A stretch of DNA of 64,000 nucleotides from Actinosynnema sp040640215. Its GTDB lineage: Bacteria; Actinomycetota; Actinomycetes; Mycobacteriales; Pseudonocardiaceae. Below are positions 1-7,146 of this stretch, in pieces. The stretch covers positions 62,001 through 126,000 of the forward strand of contig NZ_JBFABG010000002.1 in assembly GCF_040640215.1 (NCBI RefSeq), written 5' to 3'. Position numbers and translations under genes: made by a program. Under the pieces are notes generated by a model, which saw nothing but the letters and a program-made list of their open reading frames with translations, searched no databases and was not told the origin of the DNA. How positions within the stretch are numbered: the stretch's first letter is position 1; the number at the start of each line of letters is the position of its first letter.

Positions 1-562
1 CGGCCGTCTCGTAGGTCTTGACCTGGTGCCGGGCCGCGAACACCTCTCCGGCGCGGGCGTCGATCGCGGTCCACGTGGTGCCGTCGGCCGACCCGCTCAG
101 CACCCAGTCCCCCGGGTCGCGCTCGGGCGCGTCGTCGGCCGAGGTCAGCGCGTACCGGCGGACCGCCACCGGTTCGGCGAAGGTGAACCGCACCCAGCCG
201 GTCGGGGTGAACGCCAGCCACTTCGACGCGGTGCTGCCGTCGACCAGGTTCTCCGCCACCTCACCGGCTTCCGCGTGCTCGGCGTGGGCCGCCACGTCCA
301 CCACCCGGTCGGTGACGTCGCCCGGCAGGCCGACCTGGTCGGAGCCGTCGACACCGGAGGCCCTGGGGTTCCCGGCCGCGTCGGTCTCGACCGCGCTCGT
401 CCACGTCGGCTGGGGTTGCCCGTCCTCGAACGACGTCGCGAACAGCGTCTCGCTCATGGTTGGCCCCCCTGGTGCGGCGGTCGTGGACGACCAGCCTGAC
501 ACGCCGCCCAGGACCACCGCAGCGGTCGTCAGAGCGACACCGAAACCCCGCAGGTGCCTCAT
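1..562 (-). CDS. Secreted F5/8 type C domain protein, N-terminal part (possible GH92-type glycosidase); runs off the left edge
   Basis: Only the first 187 codons lie in the window. The frame opens at an ATG at 562 and stays open to base 1. The protein starts with a basic n-region and a hydrophobic core (GFGVALTTAAVVLGGVSG), so it is exported. After an FEDGQPQPTWTSAVE segment comes a discoidin-like (F5/8C) domain, with VDGSTASKWLAF, a GWVRFTF strand and YALTSADDAPERDPGDW. This N-terminal layout is familiar from secreted actinobacterial GH92 alpha-mannosidases, where the galactose-binding-like domain precedes the catalytic part. The catalytic domain itself is outside the window, so the enzyme family is an inference. 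A purine-rich GGGGAG lies 10-15 bases upstream. The gene diverges from a ROK regulator with a palindromic operator-like site between them, which fits a sugar-responsive hydrolase. Confidence 0.78.
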   Translation of the reverse strand, partial: MRHLRGFGVALTTAAVVLGGVSGWSSTTAAPGGPTMSETLFATSFEDGQPQPTWTSAVETDAAGNPRASGVDGSDQVGLPGDVTDRVVDVAAHAEHAEAGEVAENLVDGSTASKWLAFTPTGWVRFTFAEPVAVRRYALTSADDAPERDPGDWVLSGSADGTTWTAIDARAGEVFAARHQVKTYETA

Positions 563-614
563 CGCGCACGCTCCCCGTCTCAGCCGGCCGACCCACCGCC
601 AGCGAATCCACCCG

Positions 615-630
615 TTGACATCGTTGTCAA
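615..630. promoter_or_regulatory. Operator-like palindrome between glycosidase and ROK gene
   Basis: TTGACA and TGTCAA form 6-bp arms around TCGT. Read on the minus strand the site is TTGACAACGATGTCAA, the kind of AACG-centred palindrome bound by sugar-responsive LacI/ROK repressors in actinobacteria. Two more perfect inverted repeats follow: CGGACA-GCT-TGTCCG at 638-652, and CCGGTCC/GGACCGG at 662-677. Binding by the adjacent ROK protein is an inference from position. Confidence 0.5.
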
Positions 631-683
631 GTCCGGTCGGACAGCTTGTCCGCAAGCCTGTCCGGTCCCCGGACCGGCCGATC

Positions 684-689
684 TAGACT
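684..689 (+). promoter_or_regulatory. TAGACT -10 element, likely leaderless start for the ROK gene
   Basis: TAGACT ends 8 bases before the GTG at 698, leaving no room for a ribosome binding site. A leaderless transcript is therefore likely. The same TAGACTCGC string precedes the ATG at 41926. Confidence 0.45.
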
Positions 690-697
690 CGCTCGCT

Positions 698-1888
698 GTG
701 ACGGTCCGGAAGTCGCCCCAGGTGGGTACCCCCGCAGGGATGCGCGTGCTGAACCAACGCGCCGTGCTCGACCGGCTGCGGCGTGGCGGCCCGGCCACCC
801 GGCCGCAGGTCGCCAAGGACACGGGACTGTCCAAACCGACCGTGGGCCAGGCGTTGCTCGACCTGGAGCAGCACGGGCTGGTGCGCCCGATCGGCCGCAC
901 CACGTCCGGACCGGGCCGGTCGGCGGTGGTCTACGAGCCGAACCCGGCGGCCGGGCACGTGCTCGGCATCGACATAGGCCGGCAGCGGATCCGGATCGCG
1001 GTGGCCGACCTGGCCGGGGCGGTGGTCGCGCGGGTGGACGAGCGCAACCGGTGCCGGTCGGCGGGCGCGCTGGTGCGCACCGTGCGGGAGCTCGCCGAGC
1101 GGACCGTGTCCGACGCCGGCCTGTCCCTGGCCGACCTGGTGGTGAAGGTCGTCGGCACGCCCGGCGTGCCGGACCCGCGCGGACGGGCGCTGACCCACGC
1201 GCCGAACCTGCCGGGGTGGGAGCGCCGGGGGTTGCTGGACGACCTGGAGGCCCAGCTCGGCCCCGACCTGCTGGTGGAGAACGACGCGAACCTGGCGGCG
1301 GTCGGCGAGCGGGCGTACGGCGCGGCGCGGCACGTCGACGTCTTCGTGTGCGTCATGGTCGGCACGGGCATCGGCATGGGCATCGTGGTGGACGGCCGGC
1401 TGTTCCGGGGCGCGCACGGCGCGGCGGGCGAGATCGGCTACCTGCCGTGGGGCGCTCCGTCCGAAGTGGACGACCACGGCCGGGGCCGGCTGGAGGCCGC
1501 CGCGGCGGCGGAATCGGTGGTGGCGCTGGCGAGGCGGCACGGGATCAGCTCGGCGAAGTCGGCCCGGGAGGTGTTCGCGCTGGCCGGGTCCGGTGACGAG
1601 CGGGCGTTGCGGGCGGTGCGCGACGAGGCCGAGCGGCTGGCGTTCGTGGTGGCGTCGGTGGCGGCGGTGATCGACCCGGAGCTGGTCGTGCTGGGCGGCG
1701 GCATCGGCGGGAACACCGCGCTGCTGCGGGAGCCGATGGCCGAGGCGCTGGCCCGGATGACCCCGCTCGCGCCGCGCATCGCGACCGGCGAGCTCGGGGA
1801 CGGCGCGGTGCTCAGCGGCGCGATCGCGATGGGTCTGCGGTCCGCTCGCGACCTCGTGTTCGACCGCCGGATACCGATCACTCTCTGA
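698..1888 (+). CDS. ROK-family transcriptional regulator (NagC/XylR type) without the zinc cysteines
   Basis: A 396-residue protein. An N-terminal winged helix-turn-helix (LDRLRRGGPATRPQVAKDTGLSKPTVGQALLDL split over residues ~27-60) is followed by an ASKHA sugar-kinase-like domain, with the phosphate loop LGIDIGRQRIRIAVADL and the conserved ENDANLAAVGE and GTGIGMGI segments. ROK repressors release DNA on binding a sugar or sugar phosphate. The cysteine cluster that most ROK proteins carry after the GE(I/F)G segment is absent: the region reads GYLPWGAPSEVDD with no cysteine. I chose the GTG at 698 because it sits just behind a TAGACT -10 element and leaves the HTH intact; an ATG at 740 is the alternative. 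It diverges from the secreted F5/8C protein and is the obvious candidate regulator for it. Confidence 0.88.
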   Translation: MTVRKSPQVGTPAGMRVLNQRAVLDRLRRGGPATRPQVAKDTGLSKPTVGQALLDLEQHGLVRPIGRTTSGPGRSAVVYEPNPAAGHVLGIDIGRQRIRIAVADLAGAVVARVDERNRCRSAGALVRTVRELAERTVSDAGLSLADLVVKVVGTPGVPDPRGRALTHAPNLPGWERRGLLDDLEAQLGPDLLVENDANLAAVGERAYGAARHVDVFVCVMVGTGIGMGIVVDGRLFRGAHGAAGEIGYLPWGAPSEVDDHGRGRLEAAAAAESVVALARRHGISSAKSAREVFALAGSGDERALRAVRDEAERLAFVVASVAAVIDPELVVLGGGIGGNTALLREPMAEALARMTPLAPRIATGELGDGAVLSGAIAMGLRSARDLVFDRRIPITL

Positions 1889-2279
1889 GGGTAGTCGAGT
1901 ACACCTCACCTGGTAATTCACTCAATCGTAGTAGGTGCGATCCGGTGAGAAGTGGCATAGCGTTACCGCACCTCCTCCTGGAGGGTTGTGTCCTTCCGTT
2001 GTTGCCAGGGGAGTCGGGAGGGGAGTACGGGGGACGTGGTCCCCTTCCGGCCGTACACGGGGCAGGTGCCGCGCCCGTAACACACCTGCCCCGTGTAGCA
2101 ACGACCCGAGGACGCGCCCGCCCGTCCGGCTGTCCGGCACGTGCCGCGCCCGGTGTTCACGTCAGGGCACCGCACACGAACGACACTCTCCGTGGGTCTC
2201 GACCACCCGTGTCCGTCTCGATACGCGGGTCACGACCACCCGATGTAGCCGCGCTGGCCCTCGGCCGCCGGGAACCCGG
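1889..2279. other. Gene-free 391-bp gap between two convergent genes, rich in inverted and direct repeats
   Basis: The ROK gene (+) and nuclease gene (-) converge here. No frame has convincing codon use or a recognisable product. The gap holds a long perfect hairpin (2054-2097) and a related half-copy: GGCAGGTGCCGCGCCCG at 2061 resembles GGCACGTGCCGCGCCCG near 2137. There are also pyrimidine/purine-rich runs at 1965-2035 and a CTCGA/ACCACC-rich segment at 2195-2240. Confidence 0.5.
2054..2097. repeat. Perfect 15-bp inverted repeat with 14-nt loop
   Basis: The arms (2054-2068 and 2083-2097) read TACACGGGGCAGGTG and its exact complement. The stem could terminate transcription from both sides, but there is no T-tract, and it lies about 170-180 bases from either stop codon, farther than usual. 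Confidence 0.6.
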
Positions 2280-3494
2280 TCAGTTCCAGATCGACGCGGC
2301 CCACTCCGGGTGGTCGATGAACGGGTTCCGGTTGTGCTGGAAACCGGCGAAGATCACCTGGTTGCGACGCTTCTCGAACGCGTCCGGCAGGTCCTGGGCG
2401 TGCCACCGCAGCAGCACCGACAACCGGCCCATGTAGGGCGCGGAACCGTTGCTGACGTTGTTGTTCAGCTCCAGGTTCACGTAGCCGTCGCCGCCTTCGT
2501 AGCGCACGGCCATGTAGAACAGCATCCGCGCCACGTCACCCTTGACGGCGTCGCGCGGCTCCCACGAGTCGGAGTCGGTGAAGTTGCCGGGCGCTTCGGT
2601 CGCGGGCGAGCCGCCCAGGTCGAAGTCCTTGTTGCCCCGGTTCGCGTTGACCGACACGTCCTCGGGCCGCAGGTGGTGCAGGTCGGTGCCGGGGCCCGTG
2701 GCGGTGCCGAAGTCGCCGTGCGACTTGGCCCAGACGTGCTCCCGGTTCCAGTCGTTGCCGTTGCCGCCGTTGGTGGACTTGCTCTGCGAGCGCCCGCTGT
2801 AGAGCAGGACGACGTTGGCGGGGTTGCCCGGGTCCTCGTCGGTCGACTTCAGCGCGTTCCACACCTGGTCGTAGGACAGCTTGGTGTTGGTGCGGATGAT
2901 CTGGTTCAGCGACGTCTTGAGCGCCGGCCCGGACTTGCCGACGGCGGCACGGTAGTAGTCGTCGGCGGGAGCGCCGGTCGTGGGTCCGGTCGTGGGTCCG
3001 GTCGTCGGCGTGGGGGTCGCGCCCACCGGGGCGAACGCGGTGGGCGAGGTGAGGCCGGGGTGCGCGAAGTAGGCCGTCAGCGGACCGGTCACGTCGATCC
3101 GCGTGCCGAGCAGGCCCGGGTTGGTGCGCAGGCCCCACGCGGCGCGGAACGCCGAGGTGATCTGCACGTAGAGCACCCGCGCGGTCCCGGTCTGCCCGGG
3201 GTCGTCGGCCAGGGCGAGCGCGTGGTCGGACGGGAAGTCCGACCCGACGACGGTGGAGGTGGCGGTCGGCTGGCCGACGACGTAGCCGCGCACGGTGGCG
3301 GACGCGCCGCTCTGCCGACCGATCGCCTCGGCGACCGTGATCGGCGTGCCGCCGACTGCGGCGGTGATCGGCGTGCCGCCGACGGCGGCGGTGATCGGCG
3401 TGCCGCCGACGGCGGCGGTGGGCACGAGCAGGGTGGCGATGACGGTGACGACGGCCGCGAGTAAGCCGGTCACGCGCCAGGAAAACTTTCGCAC
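2280..3494 (-). CDS. Secreted endonuclease I (EndA/NucM) family nuclease with N-terminal OB-fold-like domain
   Basis: A 404-residue exported protein. Residues 1-28 are a signal peptide (MRKFSWR, then a long hydrophobic stretch). Residues ~54-155 resemble the DUF6359/YhcR-type OB-fold-like domain (VAEAIGRQSG, TVRGYVVGQP). A Thr/Pro linker (~158-175) leads into the endonuclease I domain. This carries the His-Me finger signature NREHVWAKSHGD (residues 250-261) and DLHHLRPEDVSVNANRGN (271-288), typical of EndA/Dns nucleases that cut extracellular DNA or RNA non-specifically. The junction of signal peptide and mature protein holds three copies of AAVGGTPIT, encoded by a 27-base tandem repeat. The gene converges with the ROK gene; the stop at 2280 is followed by a repeat-rich gap. 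Confidence 0.9.
   Translation of the reverse strand: MRKFSWRVTGLLAAVVTVIATLLVPTAAVGGTPITAAVGGTPITAAVGGTPITVAEAIGRQSGASATVRGYVVGQPTATSTVVGSDFPSDHALALADDPGQTGTARVLYVQITSAFRAAWGLRTNPGLLGTRIDVTGPLTAYFAHPGLTSPTAFAPVGATPTPTTGPTTGPTTGAPADDYYRAAVGKSGPALKTSLNQIIRTNTKLSYDQVWNALKSTDEDPGNPANVVLLYSGRSQSKSTNGGNGNDWNREHVWAKSHGDFGTATGPGTDLHHLRPEDVSVNANRGNKDFDLGGSPATEAPGNFTDSDSWEPRDAVKGDVARMLFYMAVRYEGGDGYVNLELNNNVSNGSAPYMGRLSVLLRWHAQDLPDAFEKRRNQVIFAGFQHNRNPFIDHPEWAASIWN
3337..3417 (-). repeat. 27-bp tandem repeat, three copies, inside the nuclease gene
   Basis: Units 3337-3363, 3364-3390 and 3391-3417 are identical except for one base (ACTGCGG in the first, ACGGCGG in the others). In frame they encode three AAVGGTPIT units at residues 27-53 of the nuclease, next to the signal-peptide cleavage region. 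Copy number could vary between strains without breaking the frame. Confidence 0.9.
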
Positions 3495-3689
3495 GGTTGG
3501 GTGTCCTCTCCTCGATTGCGGCGTCGCAGGGAGACAGCGCGCGCCAGAGGGTCTGACTGTGCGTGATCAGCGGTACTGATCACGCAGCGAGGATCGCACG
3601 AAAGTGGCCACTGTCGAGTGAACCGACCTCGACGGCCAGGTGGCCGCTCGGTGAGCGCGCCGGGCCCGGAGCCGGGACCATCGGTGGCC

Positions 3690-3998
3690 ATGAACAGCCT
3701 GGCGGCCCTGGTGTCGGCAGCGGTGCTCGTCATCGCGCCGGCGGGCGAACGGATCGACCACACCTTCGACCGGGACACCACCCAACGCATCCACGACGTG
3801 GCGGCCACCGGCGGCGAACCCGCCCTGACCGCCCTGTGCTCGCAGATCGCGCCCGGCTGGATCAGGCCCGGCTGCCCGGTGTTCGGCAAGGTGGTGAACC
3901 ACTACGTGACCTCGAACCCGCCCAACGGCCGGTGCCTGCGCGCCGAGGCGAAGTTCGGCGTGCCGCCGCTGGCCGTGGAGTACGTGGACTGCCCGTGA
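3690..3998 (+). CDS. Small secreted cysteine-containing protein of unknown function
   Basis: About 102 residues. The ATG at 3690 is followed at once by a hydrophobic segment (LAALVSAAVLVIAPAG) that looks like a signal peptide or anchor. The mature part has four cysteines (ALCSQ, PGCPVF, GRCLRA, VDCP at the C-terminus), enough for two disulfides, and the segments RIHDVAATGG and PPNGRCLRAE. A GTG at 3651 in the same frame would add a Pro/Gly-rich lead that does not look like a signal peptide. I do not recognise the family. It stands alone between the nuclease and two small membrane proteins. Confidence 0.6.
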   Translation: MNSLAALVSAAVLVIAPAGERIDHTFDRDTTQRIHDVAATGGEPALTALCSQIAPGWIRPGCPVFGKVVNHYVTSNPPNGRCLRAEAKFGVPPLAVEYVDCP

Positions 3999-4173
3999 GA
4001 CCGACGTGGAGCGCCCCCGCGCGAGCGCTCCACGACATCGGGACCGGACCAGGCGGTTCCGGGGGTTCGTCCGGCCCCTTCGTTCCCGCCCACCCGTGCG
4101 CTCGGCCACCGGCGGTCGGCGGGCGGAGGGCGGCTAGTGTCCTCGGCGAGATGTCGTTGGAGGACCTGGTTCG

Positions 4174-4554
4174 ATGATCGAGACGTTGGCCGTGTACCTG
4201 TCCGTGCTGGCGCTCTTCAGCGCCGCGTGGTCGTTGCTGCTGGTGGTGTTGAACAAGCCGTTGACGCTGGACACGGGCCTCACGCTCGGCCTCGCGTTCG
4301 GCGTGGTGCTGCTGGAGCTCGGGCTCGTGGTGCAGGCCGTGATCGGGATCGTCGAGCTGGTCGGGCTGGACCGGGAGATCTCCGGCGTCACGTTCGTCGG
4401 CTACCTGCTCGGACCGGTGCTGGTGCTGGCGCTGGCCGCGTTCTGGTCGATCGCCGAGCGGTCCCGGTGGGGCGCGTCGGTGTTGGCGGTCGGGTGCCTG
4501 AGCGTGCCGGTGATGCTCCTGCGGCTCTACCAGGTGTGGCAGGGCCATGCCTGA
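4174..4554 (+). CDS. Four-helix integral membrane protein of unknown function
   Basis: A 126-residue, very hydrophobic protein with four predicted membrane spans: around VYLSVLALFSAAWSLLLVVL, LGLAFGVVLLELGLVVQAVI, FVGYLLGPVLVLALAAFW and GASVLAVGCLSVPVMLLRLY. Charged residues cluster in the short loops (GLDREISG, IAERSRWG). The ATG is preceded by GGAGG (4160-4164) at good spacing. Its last 8 bases overlap the start of the next membrane protein gene, so the two are translationally coupled and may form a complex. No enzymatic motif is visible. Confidence 0.7.
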   Translation: MIETLAVYLSVLALFSAAWSLLLVVLNKPLTLDTGLTLGLAFGVVLLELGLVVQAVIGIVELVGLDREISGVTFVGYLLGPVLVLALAAFWSIAERSRWGASVLAVGCLSVPVMLLRLYQVWQGHA

Positions 4555-5002
4555 CACCACTCCCCCGGACCCCACGCACCCGGACCCCACGCCCCGCCCG
4601 GACGCCACTCCCAACGCCACCAGGTCCGGCCCCGGGCGGTTGCTGATCGCCGTCTACGGGATCTTCGCGATCGCCGCGACGGCGCGGTCGGCCGTGCAGA
4701 TCGCCACGCGCTTCGGCGAGGCCCCGGTGGCGTACCTGCTGTCCGCCCTGGCCGCCGTGGTCTACGTGCTGGCGACGGTGACGCTCGCGGTGGGCAGCCG
4801 GGGGTCGCGGCGGGTGGCGTTCCTGGCGTGCGCGGTGGAGCTGACCGGTGTGCTGGTGGTCGGCGCGGTGAGCCTGCTCGTGCCGTCGTGGTTCCCGGAA
4901 GCCACCGTGTGGTCGGGCTTCGGCATCGGCTACGGCTTCGTGCCGCTCGTGCTGCCGGTGCTCGGCCTGCTGTGGCTGCGCCACACCCGGTCCGCCGGCT
5001 AG
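4547..5002 (+). CDS. Four-helix integral membrane protein with Pro/Thr-rich N-terminus, coupled to the preceding gene
   Basis: 151 residues. Residues 1-28 are a hydrophilic Pro/Asp/Thr-rich tail, followed by four hydrophobic segments (LLIAVYGIFAIAATARSA, VAYLLSALAAVVYVLATVTLAV, VAFLACAVELTGVLVVGAVSLLV, GFVPLVLPVLGLLWL). The start overlaps the upstream stop (ATGCCTGA), so the pair is one operon. This kind of small adjacent membrane-protein pair is common in actinobacterial genomes and has no assigned role that I know of. A short GC hairpin after the stop separates it from the convergent MarR gene. Confidence 0.7.
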   Translation: MPDTTPPDPTHPDPTPRPDATPNATRSGPGRLLIAVYGIFAIAATARSAVQIATRFGEAPVAYLLSALAAVVYVLATVTLAVGSRGSRRVAFLACAVELTGVLVVGAVSLLVPSWFPEATVWSGFGIGYGFVPLVLPVLGLLWLRHTRSAG

Positions 5003-5012
5003 GACGGCGGCG

Positions 5013-5028
5013 GACCCCGGTCGGGGTC
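5013..5028. terminator. Short bidirectional terminator-like hairpin
   Basis: GACCCCG (5013-5019) and CGGGGTC (5022-5028) pair around GT. It lies between convergent genes and overlaps the MarR stop codon. Confidence 0.45.
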
Positions 5029-5515
5029 AGTCGGCGAGGGACTCCAGGACGGTCTTGAGCGTCGCCGCCAGGCGCTCCCGCTCGGCCGGGTCGAGCGCGG
5101 CCAGGATGCGGTCCTCGGTGGCCAGGTGGTCGGGCAGGGTCTCGTCCACCAGGGCGCGGCCCTCGTCGGTCAGCGCCACCACGACGCCCCGGCCGTCGAC
5201 CGGGCTCGGTTCGCGGGTCACCAGGCCGCGCGCTTCGAGGCGGTCCAGGCGCTGGGTGACCGCGCCGGACGTGATCATCGACGACCTCATCAGCTCGGTC
5301 GGGGTGAGCCGGTGCGGCGGGGCGCTGCGGCGCAGGGTCGCGAGCACGTCGAACGACGGCCGGTCCAGGCCGTGCCGGGCGAAGGTGGCGCGCAACTCCC
5401 CCTCGACCACCCGGTTCAGCCGGGACAGCCGGCCGATCACCGCCATCGGCGACACGTCCAGGTCAGGGCGCTGCACGCGCCATTGGTCGAGCACGAGGTC
5501 CACGTGGTCTCCCAT
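5027..5515 (-). CDS. MarR-family transcriptional regulator
   Basis: A 162-residue winged-helix protein of normal MarR length. The core shows LSRLNRVVEGELRATFARHGLDRPSFDVLATL (helices 1-3, in two parts), the recognition segment LTPTELMRSSMITSGAVTQRLDRLEARGLVTRE, and the wing SPVDGRGVVVALTDEGRALV. MarR dimers usually repress an adjacent transporter gene and themselves. The gene is divergent from an EamA-type exporter with only 67 bases between the starts. That gap contains two CTTAGC/GCTAAG-type palindromes and a half-site, so autoregulation plus control of the exporter is the simplest reading. Confidence 0.92.
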   Translation of the reverse strand: MGDHVDLVLDQWRVQRPDLDVSPMAVIGRLSRLNRVVEGELRATFARHGLDRPSFDVLATLRRSAPPHRLTPTELMRSSMITSGAVTQRLDRLEARGLVTREPSPVDGRGVVVALTDEGRALVDETLPDHLATEDRILAALDPAERERLAATLKTVLESLAD

Positions 5516-5524
5516 GCCCGCATA

Positions 5525-5590
5525 CCTTAGCGGTGAGGCACATCACTGCCCATATAGCTTAGCGATGAGCTAATTTGACTTAGTGCTAAG
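5525..5590. promoter_or_regulatory. MarR operator candidates (TTAGC-type palindromes)
   Basis: TTAGC-GATGA-GCTAA at 5559-5573 is a perfect interrupted palindrome. CTTAG-TG-CTAAG at 5579-5590 overlaps the exporter start codon. CCTTAGCGGTGAGG at 5525-5538 is a half-copy close to the MarR start. All share the CTTAGC core. The segment is far richer in A+T than its surroundings. Confidence 0.65.
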
Positions 5591-6503
5591 CAATCGCCTC
5601 GTCACCGCGCTGGCCCCGGCCATCTGGGGCACGACCTACCTGGTCACCACCGAGTACCTGCCACCCGACCGCCCGCTGCTGGCGAGCCTGCTGCGCTCGC
5701 TGCCCGCCGGGCTCCTGCTGCTCGTCGTCGTCCGGCGACTGCCCCGCGGCGACTGGTGGTGGCGGTCGCTCGTGCTGGGCGCGCTGAACATCGGTGCGTT
5801 CCTGCCGCTGCTGTTCCTGGCCGCCTACCGGCTGCCGGGCGGGGTGGCCGCGACGGTCGGCGCGGTCCAGCCGCTGATCGTCGCCGGGCTCTCGGCCGGG
5901 CTGCTCGGGCAGCGGATCACGCTGCGGGTCGGGCTCGCGGCCGTCGCCGGGATGGCCGGGGTGAGCCTGCTCGTGCTGCGGGCCGGTGCCCAGCTCGACT
6001 GGCTGGGCGTGGCGGCGGCGCTCGGCGGCGCGGTGGTGATGGCGTCCGGGATCGTGCTGGGCAAGCGGTGGGTGTCGCCGGCCCCGCTGCTGGCCACCAC
6101 CGGCTGGCAGCTCGTCGCGGGCGGGCTGCTGCTCCTGCCGGTCACGTTCCTCGTCGAAGGTCCGCCACCGGCGCTGACCGCGACGAACCTGGCCGGGTAC
6201 GCGTACCTGGCGGTCATCGGCGCGGCGCTGTCCTACAGCCTGTGGTTCCGCGGCCTGAAGCTGTTGGCGGCCACCGAGGTGACGTTCCTCGGCCTGCTCA
6301 GCCCGGTGGTCGCGACGGCGGTCGGGTGGGTGGCGCTCGGCCAGGAGCTGACGGTGGCGCAGGTGTGCGGTGCCGTGATCGTGCTCGCCGCGCTGGTCGT
6401 GGCGCAGACCAAGGGAGGAAGTGGACATGCGGATCACCGTGTTCGGGGCGGGCGGTGGCGTCGGCAGCCGGGTCGTGGCGGAGGCGTCACGACGCGGGCA
6501 TGA
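5583..6503 (+). CDS. EamA/DMT-family transporter (drug/metabolite exporter)
   Basis: Up to 306 residues with about ten hydrophobic segments in two five-helix EamA halves. The first half begins ALAPAIWGTTYLVTTEYLPPDRP, the classic N-terminal EamA signature. The second half starts near LGVAAALGGAVVMASGIVLGKRW. Members export amino acids, metabolites or drugs across the cytoplasmic membrane; the substrate cannot be read from the sequence. The start is a GTG inside a MarR-type palindrome. The family-typical end is near VVAQTK, but the frame runs on for about 30 arginine/glycine-rich residues and overlaps the next gene by about 77 bases, probably because no earlier stop exists. Confidence 0.88.
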   Translation: MLSNRLVTALAPAIWGTTYLVTTEYLPPDRPLLASLLRSLPAGLLLLVVVRRLPRGDWWWRSLVLGALNIGAFLPLLFLAAYRLPGGVAATVGAVQPLIVAGLSAGLLGQRITLRVGLAAVAGMAGVSLLVLRAGAQLDWLGVAAALGGAVVMASGIVLGKRWVSPAPLLATTGWQLVAGGLLLLPVTFLVEGPPPALTATNLAGYAYLAVIGAALSYSLWFRGLKLLAATEVTFLGLLSPVVATAVGWVALGQELTVAQVCGAVIVLAALVVAQTKGGSGHADHRVRGGRWRRQPGRGGGVTTRA

Positions 6504-7035
6504 GGTCGTCGCGGTCTCGCGATCGGTCCGGGAGGGGTGCCGGGTCGGCGACGCGGGCGACGTCGCCGACGTGACCCGGCTCAGCACCGGCCAGGACGCC
6601 GTGATCAGCGCGACCCGGCCGGTCGACGGGCGGGAGCACGAGCTGGCGGCCACCGCGCGGGCGCTGCTGGACGGCGTGCGGCCGACCGGGGCGCGGCTGC
6701 TGCTGGTCGGCGGCGCGAGCAGCCTGGTCCGGCCGGACGGGGTGCTGGTGCAGGACGCGCCGGACTTCCCGGCCGCGCTGCTGCCGATCTCGCTGGCGTG
6801 CACGGCGCAGTGGGAGGTCGTCCGGACCGAGTCCGAAGTGGACTGGACGTACCTGAGCCCGCCGGTGCTGTTGGAACCGGGCGTGCGGACCGGTGGGTAC
6901 CGGCTCGGGCGGGACGATCTGGTCGTGGACGACGAGGGCAACTCGGCGGTCTCGCTGGAGGACTTCGCGGTGGCCCTGCTGGACGAGGTCGAACGGCCCC
7001 GGCACCGCCGGGCGCGGTTCACGATCGGGTACTGA
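6427..7035 (+). CDS. NAD(P)-binding (NmrA/SDR-like) oxidoreductase
   Basis: About 202 residues forming one Rossmann domain. MRITVFGAGGGVGSRVVAEA at the N-terminus is the GxxGxxG dinucleotide-binding loop, followed by HEVVAVSRS and the acidic DVADVTRLSTGQDAVISA region. ARLLLVGGAS is the fourth beta strand. Proteins of this atypical SDR group act as quinone or metabolite reductases, or as redox sensors. The gene starts inside the 3' end of the EamA exporter gene, with GGGAGG just upstream (6414-6419), so it is co-transcribed with it. An in-frame GTG lies two codons upstream of the ATG and gives nearly the same protein. Confidence 0.85.
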   Translation: MRITVFGAGGGVGSRVVAEASRRGHEVVAVSRSVREGCRVGDAGDVADVTRLSTGQDAVISATRPVDGREHELAATARALLDGVRPTGARLLLVGGASSLVRPDGVLVQDAPDFPAALLPISLACTAQWEVVRTESEVDWTYLSPPVLLEPGVRTGGYRLGRDDLVVDDEGNSAVSLEDFAVALLDEVERPRHRRARFTIGY

Positions 7036-7146
7036 CCACGGGTGGGTCCGTCACCGGGCCCACCCGTTCCGGGCGGTGCCCCGGTGCGCGGCGGGGCATC
7101 GCGGACCGCGAGGCAACACCGGTCTCCCAGGCGGGCACGTACAGGC

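Noticed and set aside
18..686. Open frame of 222 codons on the + strand
   Set aside because: It is antisense to the secreted F5/8C protein, whose minus-strand frame has a signal peptide and domain motifs. The + frame has no family features.
1935..3464. Open frame of 509 codons on the + strand over the nuclease gene
   Set aside because: Arg/Val/Gly-rich antisense shadow of the endonuclease gene, with low-complexity repeats and no domain.
4151..4177. Eight-codon ATG frame overlapping the start of the membrane protein at 4174
   Set aside because: It contains the GGAGG of the real gene. Length and composition give no sign of a translated leader.
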